22,594 nt of DNA from Candidatus Omnitrophota bacterium (GTDB taxonomy: Bacteria; Omnitrophota; Gorgyraeia; 2-01-FULL-45-10). Made by a program: the position numbers and the translations under genes. Positions 7,799-16,379 of this stretch are shown one piece after another (the first letter of the stretch is position 1; each line of letters begins with the position of its first letter). The stretch is from contig JAUYPN010000079.1 of the NCBI GenBank assembly GCA_030695725.1, forward strand, positions 1 through 22,594, given 5' to 3'. The notes under the pieces were generated by a model that was given only the letters and a program-made list of their open reading frames with translations, was not told the origin of the DNA and did no database searches.

Positions 7799-10533
7799 TT
7801 TTTATATTTTTTCCCGCTGCCGCAAGTACAGGGATCGTTCCTGCCGACCTTCGGATCTTCTCTTTTGTATGTACGAGCCGCTGGCTCCGGAAGCTGACCT
7901 TCGTATGATGGAACGCCCTCTTCGGAGGGGCCGGCCTTTACGCTTTCGAACTGGCTCTTCTCTTCATGGACCAACTGCTGATGCCTCGCATCAAAGACGC
8001 CGGGAGCCTTCTCCTCCTTCACGGCCTTTACCTTGTAGAGGTACTCGAGAGTCTCCTCCTTGATCCTGTCTATCATATCCATGAACATGTCGTAACCTTC
8101 ATGCTGATACTCTCTCAGGGGATCACGCTGGCCATAGGCGCGCAGCCCGATGCCCTCCCGCAGGCTGTCCATGGCATACAGGTGGTCCTTCCAGCGCGTA
8201 TCGATCACCTGCAAGAGTATCATCTGTTCAAGGTGCCGCGCCAATTGGTCACCCAGAGACCTCTCTTTCTCTTCATACATCTTTCTCATGATCTCAAGGA
8301 TCGTATCTTTTATTTCGGTGATCCTCATCTCTTCAAAATTTATCTCTTTGGTCCTGATGTAGAACCGCGAATCGAGATATTGCCTGAAACCGTCAAAATC
8401 CCATTGATCCGGCGACTTGAGCTTCTCGTTAAGATAAGTGTCTACAGCAAAGTCCACGATCTCTTCCATGAGCTCATGTATATAGCTCTTGAGGTCCTGT
8501 CCGAATAGGACCTTCCGCCTCTCGTCGTATATGACCTCCCTCTGCCTGTTCATCACGTTGTCGTACTCTAAAAGATGTTTTCGTATCTCAAAATTATGCT
8601 GTTCCACCCTCTTTTGCGCCGTCGCTATCGCTTTGGTTATGAAGTTATGCTGTATCTCCTGCCCTTCCTCCATCCCGAGCTTCTCCATTATCATCTTTAT
8701 CCTGTCGGACCCGAATATCCTCATGAGATCGTCTTCTAAAGAGAGATAAAATCTGCTCGATCCCGGATCGCCCTGCCTCCCCGATCGGCCGCGCAGCTGA
8801 TTATCGATGCGGCGCGCCTCGTGCCGCTCCGTGCCGAGGACATGAAGGCCGCCGAGCGAGGCAACGCCGTCGCCCAGGACTATATCCGTTCCGCGCCCTG
8901 CCATATTCGTAGCTATGGTAATAGCGTACTTCTGGCCCGCCTTGGATATGATCTCGGCTTCCATTTCGTGGTACTTCGCATTGAGAACATGGTGGGGGAC
9001 GCTCATCCTCTTTAACAGGTTGCTCAAGTGCTCCGACTTTTCTATGGAGATGGTCCCGACGAGAACGGGCCTGCCGGCCTTATAAAGCTCGGCTATCTCT
9101 CTGCATACGGCGTTGAACTTTTCGCGCTCCGTCTTATATATGACGTCCGGATGGTTGGTCCTCGACAACGGCTTATTTGTAGGGGTCACGATGACATCGA
9201 GGCCGTATATCTTGCTGAATTCCACCGCCTCGGTCTCGGCCGTTCCGGTCATACCGGCTAATTTTTTATACATCCTGAAATAGTTCTGGAATGTGATCGT
9301 GGCTAAGGTCTGATTCTCCCGCTCTATCTTCACGTTCTCCTTGGCCTCCACAGCCTGATGCAGTCCGTCGGACCAGCGCCTGCCGGGCATGAGCCGCCCG
9401 GTGAATTCGTCGACTATTATCACCTCGCCGTCCTTGACTACGTAGTCGACGTCCCTTTTATAGAGGGCGTGGGCTCTTATCGCCTGCCTTATGTGATGTT
9501 CCCATTCCGACTGTATGTCGTCGTACAGATTTTTCACCCCGAGCATCTCCTGGCATTTAAGCACGCCTTCTTCGGTCAGGTTCACCGTGTGGTTCTTTTC
9601 ATTGACGACGTAATCTATGCCCTTTTCTATATCGACGCCTTTATACTTGGCGTCGATCTCTTCTTTGTCGGTCGTGATCTTTCCTTTAAGGCGCGGCACT
9701 ATCTTGTTTATCGTGTAGTATTTATCGGTAGATTCTTCAGCCGGCCCGGATATGATAAGCGGCGTCCTCGATTCGTCCACAAGAATAGAGTCGACCTCAT
9801 CCACGATGGCGTAGTTATGGCCGCGCTGGGCCATATCCATGCTGTTCACAACCATATTGTCCCTTAAATAATCAAACCCGAATTCGTTGTTGGTCCCGTA
9901 AGTGACGTCGGACGCATACGCTTTTCTTCTTTCGCCCTGGTCTATGTCGTGATATATGACACCTACCGACAGGCCCAGGAATTCGTATACGGGCCCCATC
10001 CAGTTCCTGTCCCTCTTGGCGAGGTAGTCGTTTACGGTTATGACATGGACGCCTTCTCCCGTAAGCGCATTCAGGTATACGGGAAGCGTCGCCGCCAGGG
10101 TCTTCCCTTCTCCGGTGGCCATCTCGGCGATCTTGCCCTGATGCAATATTATGCCGCCCATGAGCTGGACGTCGAAGTGGCGCATCTTGATCGTGCGTTT
10201 CGCGGCTTCGCGAACGACCGCAAACGCCTCAGGCAATACATCCCGGAAGATCTCGTTCTTTAAGTCGCGGTATTTTCTCTTCAGCCTCTCTTTTTCATCG
10301 GGGGCTGTGGCGCTCTTGAATAGTCCCCACATCTCATTCAGGCCGTCCGCGTGATCGAGCCTACTCTTCTCTATCCTCGCCCTGAATTCGTCGGTCTTCG
10401 CGCGTAAGGCGGCGTCGGATAATTTTGATATTGCCGGCTCAAACGCGTTTATGGCGTCTACGGCGGGCTTCAAAAGCCGCACGACCCTTTCGTTCTGCGT
10501 TCCCAGCATCTTTTTAAACATATTCTTAAGCAT
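7783..10533 (-). CDS. secA: Protein translocase ATPase SecA
   Basis: The motor ATPase that drives Sec-dependent export at SecYEG. The 916-residue length is usual for the family. Visible features: N-terminal [11 protein letters not shown]; Walker A GEGKT at 141-145 within [34 protein letters not shown]; Walker B-like [11 protein letters not shown] at ~244-254; [24 protein letters not shown]; and a C-terminal SEC-C zinc motif [13 protein letters not shown]. The start overlaps the end of prfB by 8 nt and the stop overlaps lnt, so prfB-secA-lnt are coupled. A second ATG four codons in (10521) is an alternative start; neither has a strong ribosome site. Confidence 0.97.
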   Translation of the reverse strand: MLKNMFKKMLGTQNERVVRLLKPAVDAINAFEPAISKLSDAALRAKTDEFRARIEKSRLDHADGLNEMWGLFKSATAPDEKERLKRKYRDLKNEIFRDVLPEAFAVVREAAKRTIKMRHFDVQLMGGIILHQGKIAEMATGEGKTLAATLPVYLNALTGEGVHVITVNDYLAKRDRNWMGPVYEFLGLSVGVIYHDIDQGERRKAYASDVTYGTNNEFGFDYLRDNMVVNSMDMAQRGHNYAIVDEVDSILVDESRTPLIISGPAEESTDKYYTINKIVPRLKGKITTDKEEIDAKYKGVDIEKGIDYVVNEKNHTVNLTEEGVLKCQEMLGVKNLYDDIQSEWEHHIRQAIRAHALYKRDVDYVVKDGEVIIVDEFTGRLMPGRRWSDGLHQAVEAKENVKIERENQTLATITFQNYFRMYKKLAGMTGTAETEAVEFSKIYGLDVIVTPTNKPLSRTNHPDVIYKTEREKFNAVCREIAELYKAGRPVLVGTISIEKSEHLSNLLKRMSVPHHVLNAKYHEMEAEIISKAGQKYAITIATNMAGRGTDIVLGDGVASLGGLHVLGTERHEARRIDNQLRGRSGRQGDPGSSRFYLSLEDDLMRIFGSDRIKMIMEKLGMEEGQEIQHNFITKAIATAQKRVEQHNFEIRKHLLEYDNVMNRQREVIYDERRKVLFGQDLKSYIHELMEEIVDFAVDTYLNEKLKSPDQWDFDGFRQYLDSRFYIRTKEINFEEMRITEIKDTILEIMRKMYEEKERSLGDQLARHLEQMILLQVIDTRWKDHLYAMDSLREGIGLRAYGQRDPLREYQHEGYDMFMDMIDRIKEETLEYLYKVKAVKEEKAPGVFDARHQQLVHEEKSQFESVKAGPSEEGVPSYEGQLPEPAARTYKREDPKVGRNDPCTCGSGKKYKKCCGK

Positions 10534-11630
10534 CTTTTGTTCTCTGACCTTTCAAATACGCCTCTATGAATCCGTCTAATTTGCCGTCCAGGACGCCCTG
10601 GGCGTTCCCGACCTCGAACCCGGTCCTGTGATCCTTCACCATCTTATAAGGATGCAGGACATAGGATCTTATCTGGCTGCCCCATTCGATATCCTTCTTC
10701 GAATCGTACGCGGTTTCGATCTCCTTGGCCTTCTTCTGGCGCTGGACCTCATAGAGTTTCGCTCTCAATAGTTTCATCGCCATCGATTTATTTTTGAATT
10801 GCGAGCGTTCGTTCTGGCATTGCGTCACTATTCCGGTGGGAATGTGGGTTATCCTTACCGCGGAATCCGTCTTATTCACGTGCTGGCCGCCCTTGCCTCC
10901 GGCGCGGTATGTATCTACTTTTAAGTCCGCTTCTTTTACCTCTATCTTTATATCGTCCGCAACCTCCGGTATAACGTCGACCGAAGCGAACGAGGTGTGC
11001 CGTCTTTTGTTGGAATCGAACGGAGAGATCCTCACTAAACGGTGCACTCCTGTCTCCGCCTTAAGGTAACCATAGGCGTAATCACCTGTTATGAGAAGGG
11101 TGGCGCTCTTTATGCCCGCCTCTTCACCATGGAGCTGATCTAGCCATGTGACTTTGTAGTTCCTGCTCTCGGCCCACATCGTGTACATCCTCAGGATCAT
11201 CGCCGCCCAGTCGCATGCCTCTGTGCCGCCGGCTCCGGCGTTGACATTGAGGATCGCGTTATTTACATCGGTCTCTTCGCTGAGGAGCGTCTTGAATTCA
11301 AGGTCATCGGCTTGACCTTTGAGTTTCGCGAGGTCGTTCTTAAAGTGCCCCAATGATTCCGTGTCTTCGGCTCCGGCTATCTCTATTATCTCGCGTATGC
11401 CTTTTACGTCTTCTTCTATTCTTAATAACGGCTCTGCCGCAAGCTTTAAACGTTTAAGTTCCTTTACCGCGCCTTGAGACCGCCCCTGGTTATCCCAGAA
11501 CCCTTCCCGGGCGATCTCCTTTTCCAAATGCGTTATGCGCTCCAGCTTTGCATCTATGTCAAAGATAACCTCTTAACGCATTAAGCTTCTTCTCGACAAT
11601 CTTTAGTTCTTCTTTCAGCTCTGAGATCAT
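10526..11630 (-). CDS. prfB: Peptide chain release factor 2 (programmed +1 frameshift)
   Basis: RF2 recognises UGA and UAA stops and triggers peptide release. The gene is in two frames: ATG 11630 to CTT (11564-11562, 23 codons), then TGA at 11561-11559. Skipping one base at 11561 continues in the frame that ends at 10526, giving 367 residues, normal for RF2. The junction reads LRGYL-D as in other RF2 proteins. The body carries the RF2 SPF motif ([16 protein letters not shown]) and the catalytic GGQ loop ([11 protein letters not shown]). An AAGGAG ribosome site lies 8 nt before the ATG. A caller that ignores frameshifting would start it internally at 11527 and lose 34 residues. Its own promoter lies at 11671-11699; secA follows with an overlap. 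Confidence 0.96.
11558..11574 (-). promoter_or_regulatory. prfB +1 frameshift site (autoregulatory)
   Basis: On the minus strand an internal Shine-Dalgarno-like AAGAGG (11574-11569) is followed by TTAT, then CTT (slippery codon), TGA and C. This is the CUU-UGA-C arrangement of RF2 genes. When RF2 is scarce, slow UGA decoding favours the +1 shift, so RF2 controls its own synthesis. Confidence 0.95.
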
Positions 11631-11670
11631 TGCGGCAGCTCCTTATCTTGTTTGGTTTGTACAGGCTATA

Positions 11671-11699
11671 ATTATATCAATATTAGTATACACGGTCAA
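11671..11699 (-). promoter_or_regulatory. Sigma70-type promoter for prfB-secA-lnt
   Basis: The minus strand reads TTGACC (11694-11699), a 17-bp spacer, then TATAAT (11671-11676). The predicted start near 11664 leaves a ~34-nt leader carrying AAGGAG. The -35 box overlaps the uvrC stop codon (11696-11698). Confidence 0.8.
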
Positions 11700-12943
11700 C
11701 CAATTCGAGTCCAGATCCTCTTCGACATGAGTTTCTTGTGATAAGATATGGCAAATCTGTGGGATTCATCGCGGACTCTTTCCAATAGGTGCAGGGCTTT
11801 CGACTCTTTTGGTAAAAGTATGGGGTCTTTCTTACCCTTGACGTAAATTCGTTCAAATTCCTTGGCTATACCGATAACCGGCAGGTCATCTAGACCAAGT
11901 TTTTTCAACTCATCCAAAGCGACGCTCAAATGCCCCCTCCCCCCGTCTATGACTATCAGGTCGGGCAACTCCTTCTTCTCCTTAACGCTTCTTGTATATC
12001 TGCGGCGGACGATCTCGCGCATCATGCCGTAATCGTCCATTCCGGATACGGTCTTTATCTTAAATTTCCTGTACTCATTCTTATCGGGCTTTCCCTTTCT
12101 AAAATAAACTAAAGATCCCACGGCCTCGTCACCCATTATATTGGAGACATCGAAAGCCTCTATGGCCTCCAACTTACCTTTGATCCCGAGGATATTCTTA
12201 AGCTCGCCCAGTTCGTTGGCCGGGCCGTATTTCACCCTGTCCTTATTTACCGAGCTTAGAACCTCCAGCCTCTTCCTGCACTCGGCGGCCTCCTCGAACT
12301 TTTCATCTCTCGATAATTGTTTCATCCTTTCGGTTAATAACCTCACCAGCTCCGAATGCCTGCCCTCAAGAAATAATCTCAGCTCTTTGACGATAGCTCC
12401 GTAACGCTCTTCGGTCACCCTGCCTTCGCACGGTCCGAGGCACAAAATCATGTCGAACTTTAGGCACTTTTTTTTGGGAATTTTGCTGCAGGTCCTTAAA
12501 GGGAAAGTTTTTTGCAGGATTTTTAAAGCTTCTTTCAAAAGTTTGGCATTCGTGTACGGGCCGTAATATACAGCGCCGTCGGACTTTTTCTCCCTTGTGA
12601 TCATGAGGCGGGGAAATCTCTCTTTTATGGTGATCTTCAGCATCGGGTAGCTCTTGCCGTCGCGCAGGGCGATATTATATTTTGGAGAGAGCTGCTTGAT
12701 GAGGCCATTCTCGTAAAGGAGGGCTTCCGCGCTCGTCGCGGTAGGCAGATGAGAGATATCCGCTATCTGCGATACGAGCGATCCGATCCTGCCCGAATGC
12801 CGCTCGGAAGATTGAAAATAATTTGAAACTCTTTTTCTTAAGTCGTCCGCCTTGCCCACATACAAAATTTCCCCGGAAGAATCTTTCATGATGTAGACCC
12901 CCGGAGTATGCGGCAGATCGCTTATCGTCTCTTTGAGGCCCAT
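11696..12943 (-). CDS. uvrC: Compact UvrC-type excinuclease subunit
   Basis: UvrC makes the dual incisions of nucleotide excision repair. Visible parts: GIY-YIG nuclease (GVY 15-17, YVG 29-31, to ~95); a four-cysteine cluster C152, C160, C168, C172 corresponding to the Fe-S site of UvrC; a UVR motif (~203-235); and the RNase H-like endonuclease with D265 (FDVSN), D333 (VIDGG) and H395 (RDESHRF). At 415 residues it is far shorter than the usual ~600. The segment between UVR motif and nuclease is only ~30 residues, and the protein ends about 15 residues after the RDESHRF motif, so the C-terminal HhH DNA-binding pair is absent. No HhH coding is visible downstream before prfB. All nuclease residues are kept, so it may be functional. 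It overlaps the end of murJ by 22 nt. Confidence 0.9.
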   Translation of the reverse strand: MGLKETISDLPHTPGVYIMKDSSGEILYVGKADDLRKRVSNYFQSSERHSGRIGSLVSQIADISHLPTATSAEALLYENGLIKQLSPKYNIALRDGKSYPMLKITIKERFPRLMITREKKSDGAVYYGPYTNAKLLKEALKILQKTFPLRTCSKIPKKKCLKFDMILCLGPCEGRVTEERYGAIVKELRLFLEGRHSELVRLLTERMKQLSRDEKFEEAAECRKRLEVLSSVNKDRVKYGPANELGELKNILGIKGKLEAIEAFDVSNIMGDEAVGSLVYFRKGKPDKNEYRKFKIKTVSGMDDYGMMREIVRRRYTRSVKEKKELPDLIVIDGGRGHLSVALDELKKLGLDDLPVIGIAKEFERIYVKGKKDPILLPKESKALHLLERVRDESHRFAISYHKKLMSKRIWTRIG

Positions 12944-14454
12944 GCAAATACTTTCTTGAACTCTTTAACTCTGAGAATATACGCGGCCGCAAGAAAAGAG
13001 GCCGCTCCGGCCGCCATCGATGACAGGATGCTTATAATGCAGGTAGAATTTGCCGAAGTGAATTTTAGGACTATCCCCATAATGACGCCGGCCAATAGCA
13101 CTCTTAAAAAAGAATCGGCTATCTCTTTTGTGCCCAGACAGCCTATCCTCTTTTTCAAAATATAATAGAGCATTAAAAAATTAACCGTGGCCGATATGGA
13201 TGTGGCAAGCGCCAATCCTCCGAGCTTCATCGGCCGCATAAGGATCAGGTTCAACGCCACGTTCAGTATCACCGAAATAAGCGCCGTCTTCACGGGCGTC
13301 ATCGTATCCTGCATGGAATAGAAACATGTGACCAGGAGCTTTACGCCGCCGTAGGCGCAAAGCCCGAAAGCGTAAAAGAAAAGAGCGCTGTTCGTTATAT
13401 ATGTCGAATAATCCGTGAACTCCCCTCTCTGAAAGAGCATCTTTATTATCGGTTTACCCAACACGGCCAGGCCCACACTCGCCGGGACCATTATCAAAAA
13501 AGTCATTCTTAAAGAGAAAGAGAGCGTATCTTTCAGCCTCGTCATATCATTGGTCGAAAATTCATGGCTCATTTTTGGTAGGGCGGCCTGCGCAAGCGCA
13601 AGCCCGAATATAGCCAGAGGAAATTGTATAAGACGGCTAGCGTAATATAGCGCCGCGACTCCGCCGGACCCGACGATCCATGAAAGCGACGCGAGCATCG
13701 TATCTACAAATATGTTCACCTGATATATGGCGGATCCGAACGCGCGCGGCACCAATAACAGACCTATCTTTTTGACCGCGGGATGCCTGAAACCCTCTCT
13801 GAAATCTATGGTAATCTCCTTTTTGTACATCACCGCCATATTCAGGGCCAACTGCAGGACTCCTCCCACAAGGACGCCTATCACGAGGCCCGCCACTCCT
13901 ATCCTGGGGCAGAGCCATACGCCGGCTAATATCAGAGCCAAGTTAAGGAAACACGGGCCAAAAGCGGGGCCCGCAAAATGCCTCTCCGTATTTAAAATCC
14001 CCATAGTATAAGCCGTCAGGCCTATAAGTATCAGGTATGGAAAAATCATCCTGTTGAGCTGTACGGTAAGCTGCATAGCGGAGGGCTCGCGGATAAATCC
14101 CGGGGCTATCAGGCGCACTATAAGCGGCGAAATTATTATACCGATCAATGTCAGAACCGACAGAGAAGCGAAGGATATATTGAAGAGCACTCTTGAGACG
14201 CGCAGGAACTCTTTTTTTTCGCCTTTGGCTTTGTATCCCGTCAATACGGGCACTATAGCCGCGTTGGTTGCGCCTTCACCTACTAAGTCCCTCAGTGAGT
14301 TGGGTATCCTGAATGCAACAAAGAAGGCCTGCGCCGCCATGCCGGTCCCGAAAAAATTCGCTATGACTATATCCCGCACGAATCCGAGGACCCTGCTGAC
14401 AGCGGTAGCGAATCCGATAACGCCCGTGGATTTGATCAGGTGCTTTTTATTCAT
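12922..14454 (-). CDS. murJ: Lipid II flippase MurJ (MviN family)
   Basis: A 510-residue polytopic membrane protein of the MOP superfamily that flips lipid II across the inner membrane for peptidoglycan synthesis. It starts with the characteristic STGVIGFATAVSRVLGFVRD stretch, followed by FRIPNSLRDLVGEGA and MIFPYLILIGLTAY. Many hydrophobic segments (about 14 expected) run through the protein, with LFQRGEF and CFYSMQDTMTP in the second half; all are MurJ signatures. The length matches the family. It is transcribed divergently from rpsT, and uvrC overlaps its 3' end by 22 nt. A GAGG about 14 nt before the ATG is a weak ribosome site; no clear promoter was found on this strand. Confidence 0.96.
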   Translation of the reverse strand: MNKKHLIKSTGVIGFATAVSRVLGFVRDIVIANFFGTGMAAQAFFVAFRIPNSLRDLVGEGATNAAIVPVLTGYKAKGEKKEFLRVSRVLFNISFASLSVLTLIGIIISPLIVRLIAPGFIREPSAMQLTVQLNRMIFPYLILIGLTAYTMGILNTERHFAGPAFGPCFLNLALILAGVWLCPRIGVAGLVIGVLVGGVLQLALNMAVMYKKEITIDFREGFRHPAVKKIGLLLVPRAFGSAIYQVNIFVDTMLASLSWIVGSGGVAALYYASRLIQFPLAIFGLALAQAALPKMSHEFSTNDMTRLKDTLSFSLRMTFLIMVPASVGLAVLGKPIIKMLFQRGEFTDYSTYITNSALFFYAFGLCAYGGVKLLVTCFYSMQDTMTPVKTALISVILNVALNLILMRPMKLGGLALATSISATVNFLMLYYILKKRIGCLGTKEIADSFLRVLLAGVIMGIVLKFTSANSTCIISILSSMAAGAASFLAAAYILRVKEFKKVFAWASKRR

Positions 14455-14459
14455 ATTTC

Positions 14460-14488
14460 TTGACTACCTCAAGAGGACATGCTATAAT
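14460..14488 (+). promoter_or_regulatory. Sigma70-type promoter for rpsT
   Basis: TTGACT (14460-14465), a 17-bp spacer and TATAAT (14483-14488) lie upstream of rpsT on the plus strand. The start near 14495 would give a ~120-nt leader consisting mostly of repeat hairpins. The -35 box lies in the short region just upstream of the divergent murJ start. Confidence 0.82.
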
Positions 14489-14503
14489 TCCAGACTCCAA
14501 AAG

Positions 14504-14602
14504 CCCTTCGACCCTTCGACTTAGCTCAGGGTCGATGGTGAGCTCAGTCGAACCATCGACAGGCTCAGGGTTTTTGTCCTGAGCGAAGTCGAAGGACAAA
14601 AA
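14504..14602. repeat. Dispersed-type palindromic repeat forming the rpsT leader
   Basis: A cluster of 'ccttcgac...gctcagg' units. It contains a perfect 9-bp inverted repeat gtcgatggt/accatcgac (14531-14539, 14552-14560). A second hairpin at 14571-14602 has tttttgtcct and aggacaaaaa as arms. The second hairpin is closely similar to the element at 18151-18180. It ends directly at the rpsT ribosome site GGAAGG (14603-14608). Confidence 0.85.
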
Positions 14603-14617
14603 GGAAGGAAAAAAGTA

Positions 14618-14887
14618 ATGCCTATTAAAAGAGCTTCTTTCAAAGATTTACGAAAATCGAACAGAAGACATTTAAGGAATATCTCGATAAGATCCGAGCT
14701 TCATTCTCACTCAAAAAAAGTTGAAGAGCTCATCGCCGCAAAAAAGGGCGATGAAGCCGGAGCCGCTCTTAAGATATTTATATCGAAGCTCGGCAAAGCC
14801 GCCTCAAAGGGCATCATTCATAAGAATGCCGCCTCCAGAAAATCCTCGCGCCTCATGAAGAGGATCTCGGCCCTATCCAAGGCATAG
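14618..14887 (+). CDS. rpsT: 30S ribosomal protein S20
   Basis: An 89-residue basic protein with the S20 pattern: SFKDLRKSNRRHLRN at the start, a long helix rich in Lys/Arg, and GIIHKNAASRKSSRLMKRI near the end. It binds 16S rRNA early in 30S assembly. The ATG follows a GGAAGG ribosome site with 9-nt spacing. It is the only confident plus-strand gene here, has its own promoter, and a repeat-derived structured leader. Its 3' end overlaps the convergent holA by 15 bp; a small aaggc/gcctt hairpin (14879-14891) spans the junction but lacks a U-tract. Confidence 0.95.
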   Translation: MPIKRASFKDLRKSNRRHLRNISIRSELHSHSKKVEELIAAKKGDEAGAALKIFISKLGKAASKGIIHKNAASRKSSRLMKRISALSKA

Positions 14888-15832
14888 CCTTATAATAGCG
14901 AACTCCATGATAAGGGAAGGGCTGTATCTCGGCCTTTTGATGCCGAGGTCGGCATCCAAAAGGGTTTTCATCTTGGATTCTATATCTTCGGCCGAAAAAG
15001 AATGAACATGCGTAAAAAATTCTTCTACGCTCCTTCTGTTTATCCGTAATTTCTGGATCACCGAGCTCTCCGTGTCGCCCGCGTCAAGCAGAAGCTTCGC
15101 CTTCAAGGCCCTCTTAAAGAACCAGCTTAATATTCCCGTTATTTCGTAGGGCTTCTTCCCTGACGATGTCAGCTCATGTACGATCTTGATGGCCCTCGAG
15201 GCGTCCCTGTCGCCTATGGCGGACGCTATATCGAAAGCGGAGGACACCACGCTCTTACCGACCAGATTCTCGACATCATCACCGGTGACGCTCTTTCTCT
15301 TATCGATGAACGTTATGAGCTTATCGAGCTCACTCGACAGGTTCAAAAGATCCGCGCCCTTGGACTCCTTAAGCATATCCAGCGCGTCATCTTCTATTGT
15401 CTTACCCTGCGCGGACAGATATTTTTTGATCCAGGCAGACAATTCATTATCTGAAAGAGGGGCGAACCTTAAGACCTTGGCATACCTGGATATCGACGGC
15501 TCGCTCTCCAGGATGGATGCGTCATCTGAATCTATGATAAGGCATGTATGCTGATTGGGATTTTTTATGTAGGCTATGACTTTTGAGGTATCTTCTTTGG
15601 AGAGCTTATCAAAATCTTTTACTACTACGAGCCTTTTCGATGAGAAGAAAGGTATCGTCCCGGCCGAATTGATGATCTCGTCCGCGGATGTGTCCGAGCC
15701 GTGCAGAACTTTATAGTCGAGCTCGCCCGAAGAGCTGTCGAGCGAACGGGAACGCAATTCGTTTATCGCGCGATCCTTGAGATACTTCTCTCTTCCTGCG
15801 AATAGGAATACGGAAGGGCTCGGGGTTACCAT
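14873..15832 (-). CDS. holA: DNA polymerase III delta subunit
   Basis: The delta subunit opens the sliding clamp in the clamp loader. The 319-residue length is usual. Visible features: VFLFAGREKYLKDRAINELR at the N-terminus (AAA+-like domain without a functional Walker A, as in delta), IPFFSSKRLVVVKDFDKL, the linker domain with DLLNLSSELDKLITF, and the C-terminal domain with WFFKRALKAK and SLIMEFAIIRLCLG. The start ATG overlaps the lptE stop by 7 nt, so it is coupled to lptE. The lptE-holA order is the same as in many Gram-negative bacteria. Its 3' end overlaps convergent rpsT. Confidence 0.93.
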   Translation of the reverse strand: MVTPSPSVFLFAGREKYLKDRAINELRSRSLDSSSGELDYKVLHGSDTSADEIINSAGTIPFFSSKRLVVVKDFDKLSKEDTSKVIAYIKNPNQHTCLIIDSDDASILESEPSISRYAKVLRFAPLSDNELSAWIKKYLSAQGKTIEDDALDMLKESKGADLLNLSSELDKLITFIDKRKSVTGDDVENLVGKSVVSSAFDIASAIGDRDASRAIKIVHELTSSGKKPYEITGILSWFFKRALKAKLLLDAGDTESSVIQKLRINRRSVEEFFTHVHSFSAEDIESKMKTLLDADLGIKRPRYSPSLIMEFAIIRLCLG

Positions 15833-16377
15833 TCCTCGATAGTTCTTTCCACAACGCGCCGCGCCAGATCGTCATCCGCTTCTTTTATGGCGGTGGCTTC
15901 GCTCTTCGCGAGCGTGCCCGTGGTCCTGTATAATGATTCACCGGCGAAGTTATTTTCAGTCCAGCGCACCGTGCCGCTCTTAGCGTTCTTCATCTCCAGA
16001 TTTACGACGATCCTTATCCTGTACTCTTCTATATTATCATCTCTATTATACCTGAGGGCCTCGTTCCTGAAGTCCACCAGCTCGCCCGTTAATATGAGAT
16101 CCGCCGTTTCAGGATCGGCTATTTTAAGGTTGCCGTCGGAAAGGTATTTATCGCGTATCGTTCTCGTGGCTTCCAGCTCCATACCGGGACGGTAGCCTCT
16201 GTACATCCTCGAGTCGCTCGACTCTTCCGTAACCTTTATCTTGTTCACAAGGTTATCGACATAGATAGTCTTCAGGTTCGACGGAAGAAGCGACTTTGTC
16301 GTGTACCCGCATCCGGTGATGAAAAAAACAGCCGCAAGCGAGACCACGATTAATTTTCGTAAGCATATACCCTTCAT
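15826..16377 (-). CDS. lptE: LPS-assembly lipoprotein LptE-like (LptE/RlpB)
   Basis: LptE partners LptD in the outer membrane to insert LPS. The 183-residue protein has a lipoprotein signal peptide with lipobox ITGC followed by GYTTKSLLP, the GCGY start typical of LptE. Further family features are IYVDNLVNK near the N-terminus, LEATRTIRDKYLSDG, and DLILTGELVDFRNEAL then a strand-rich C-terminal half. ATG 16377 is chosen because AGGAG lies 9 nt upstream; the in-frame ATG at 16386 abuts that site directly. It starts 2 nt after the bamD-like stop and overlaps holA. The weak conservation of LptE leaves some doubt about exact function. Confidence 0.87.
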   Translation of the reverse strand: MKGICLRKLIVVSLAAVFFITGCGYTTKSLLPSNLKTIYVDNLVNKIKVTEESSDSRMYRGYRPGMELEATRTIRDKYLSDGNLKIADPETADLILTGELVDFRNEALRYNRDDNIEEYRIRIVVNLEMKNAKSGTVRWTENNFAGESLYRTTGTLAKSEATAIKEADDDLARRVVERTIEEW

Positions 16378-16379
16378 AT

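Noticed and set aside
11559..11561. In-frame TGA in prfB as a sign of a pseudogene
   Set aside because: It is the conserved programmed frameshift stop of RF2 genes, with the CTT-TGA-C context and intact downstream protein.
14455..14617. tRNA or small RNA gene in the murJ-rpsT gap
   Set aside because: The structure is fully explained by palindromic repeat units; no cloverleaf or T-loop sequence was seen.
14879..14891. Small hairpin at the rpsT/holA junction as a bidirectional terminator
   Set aside because: The stem is only 5 bp and no T-run follows on either strand.
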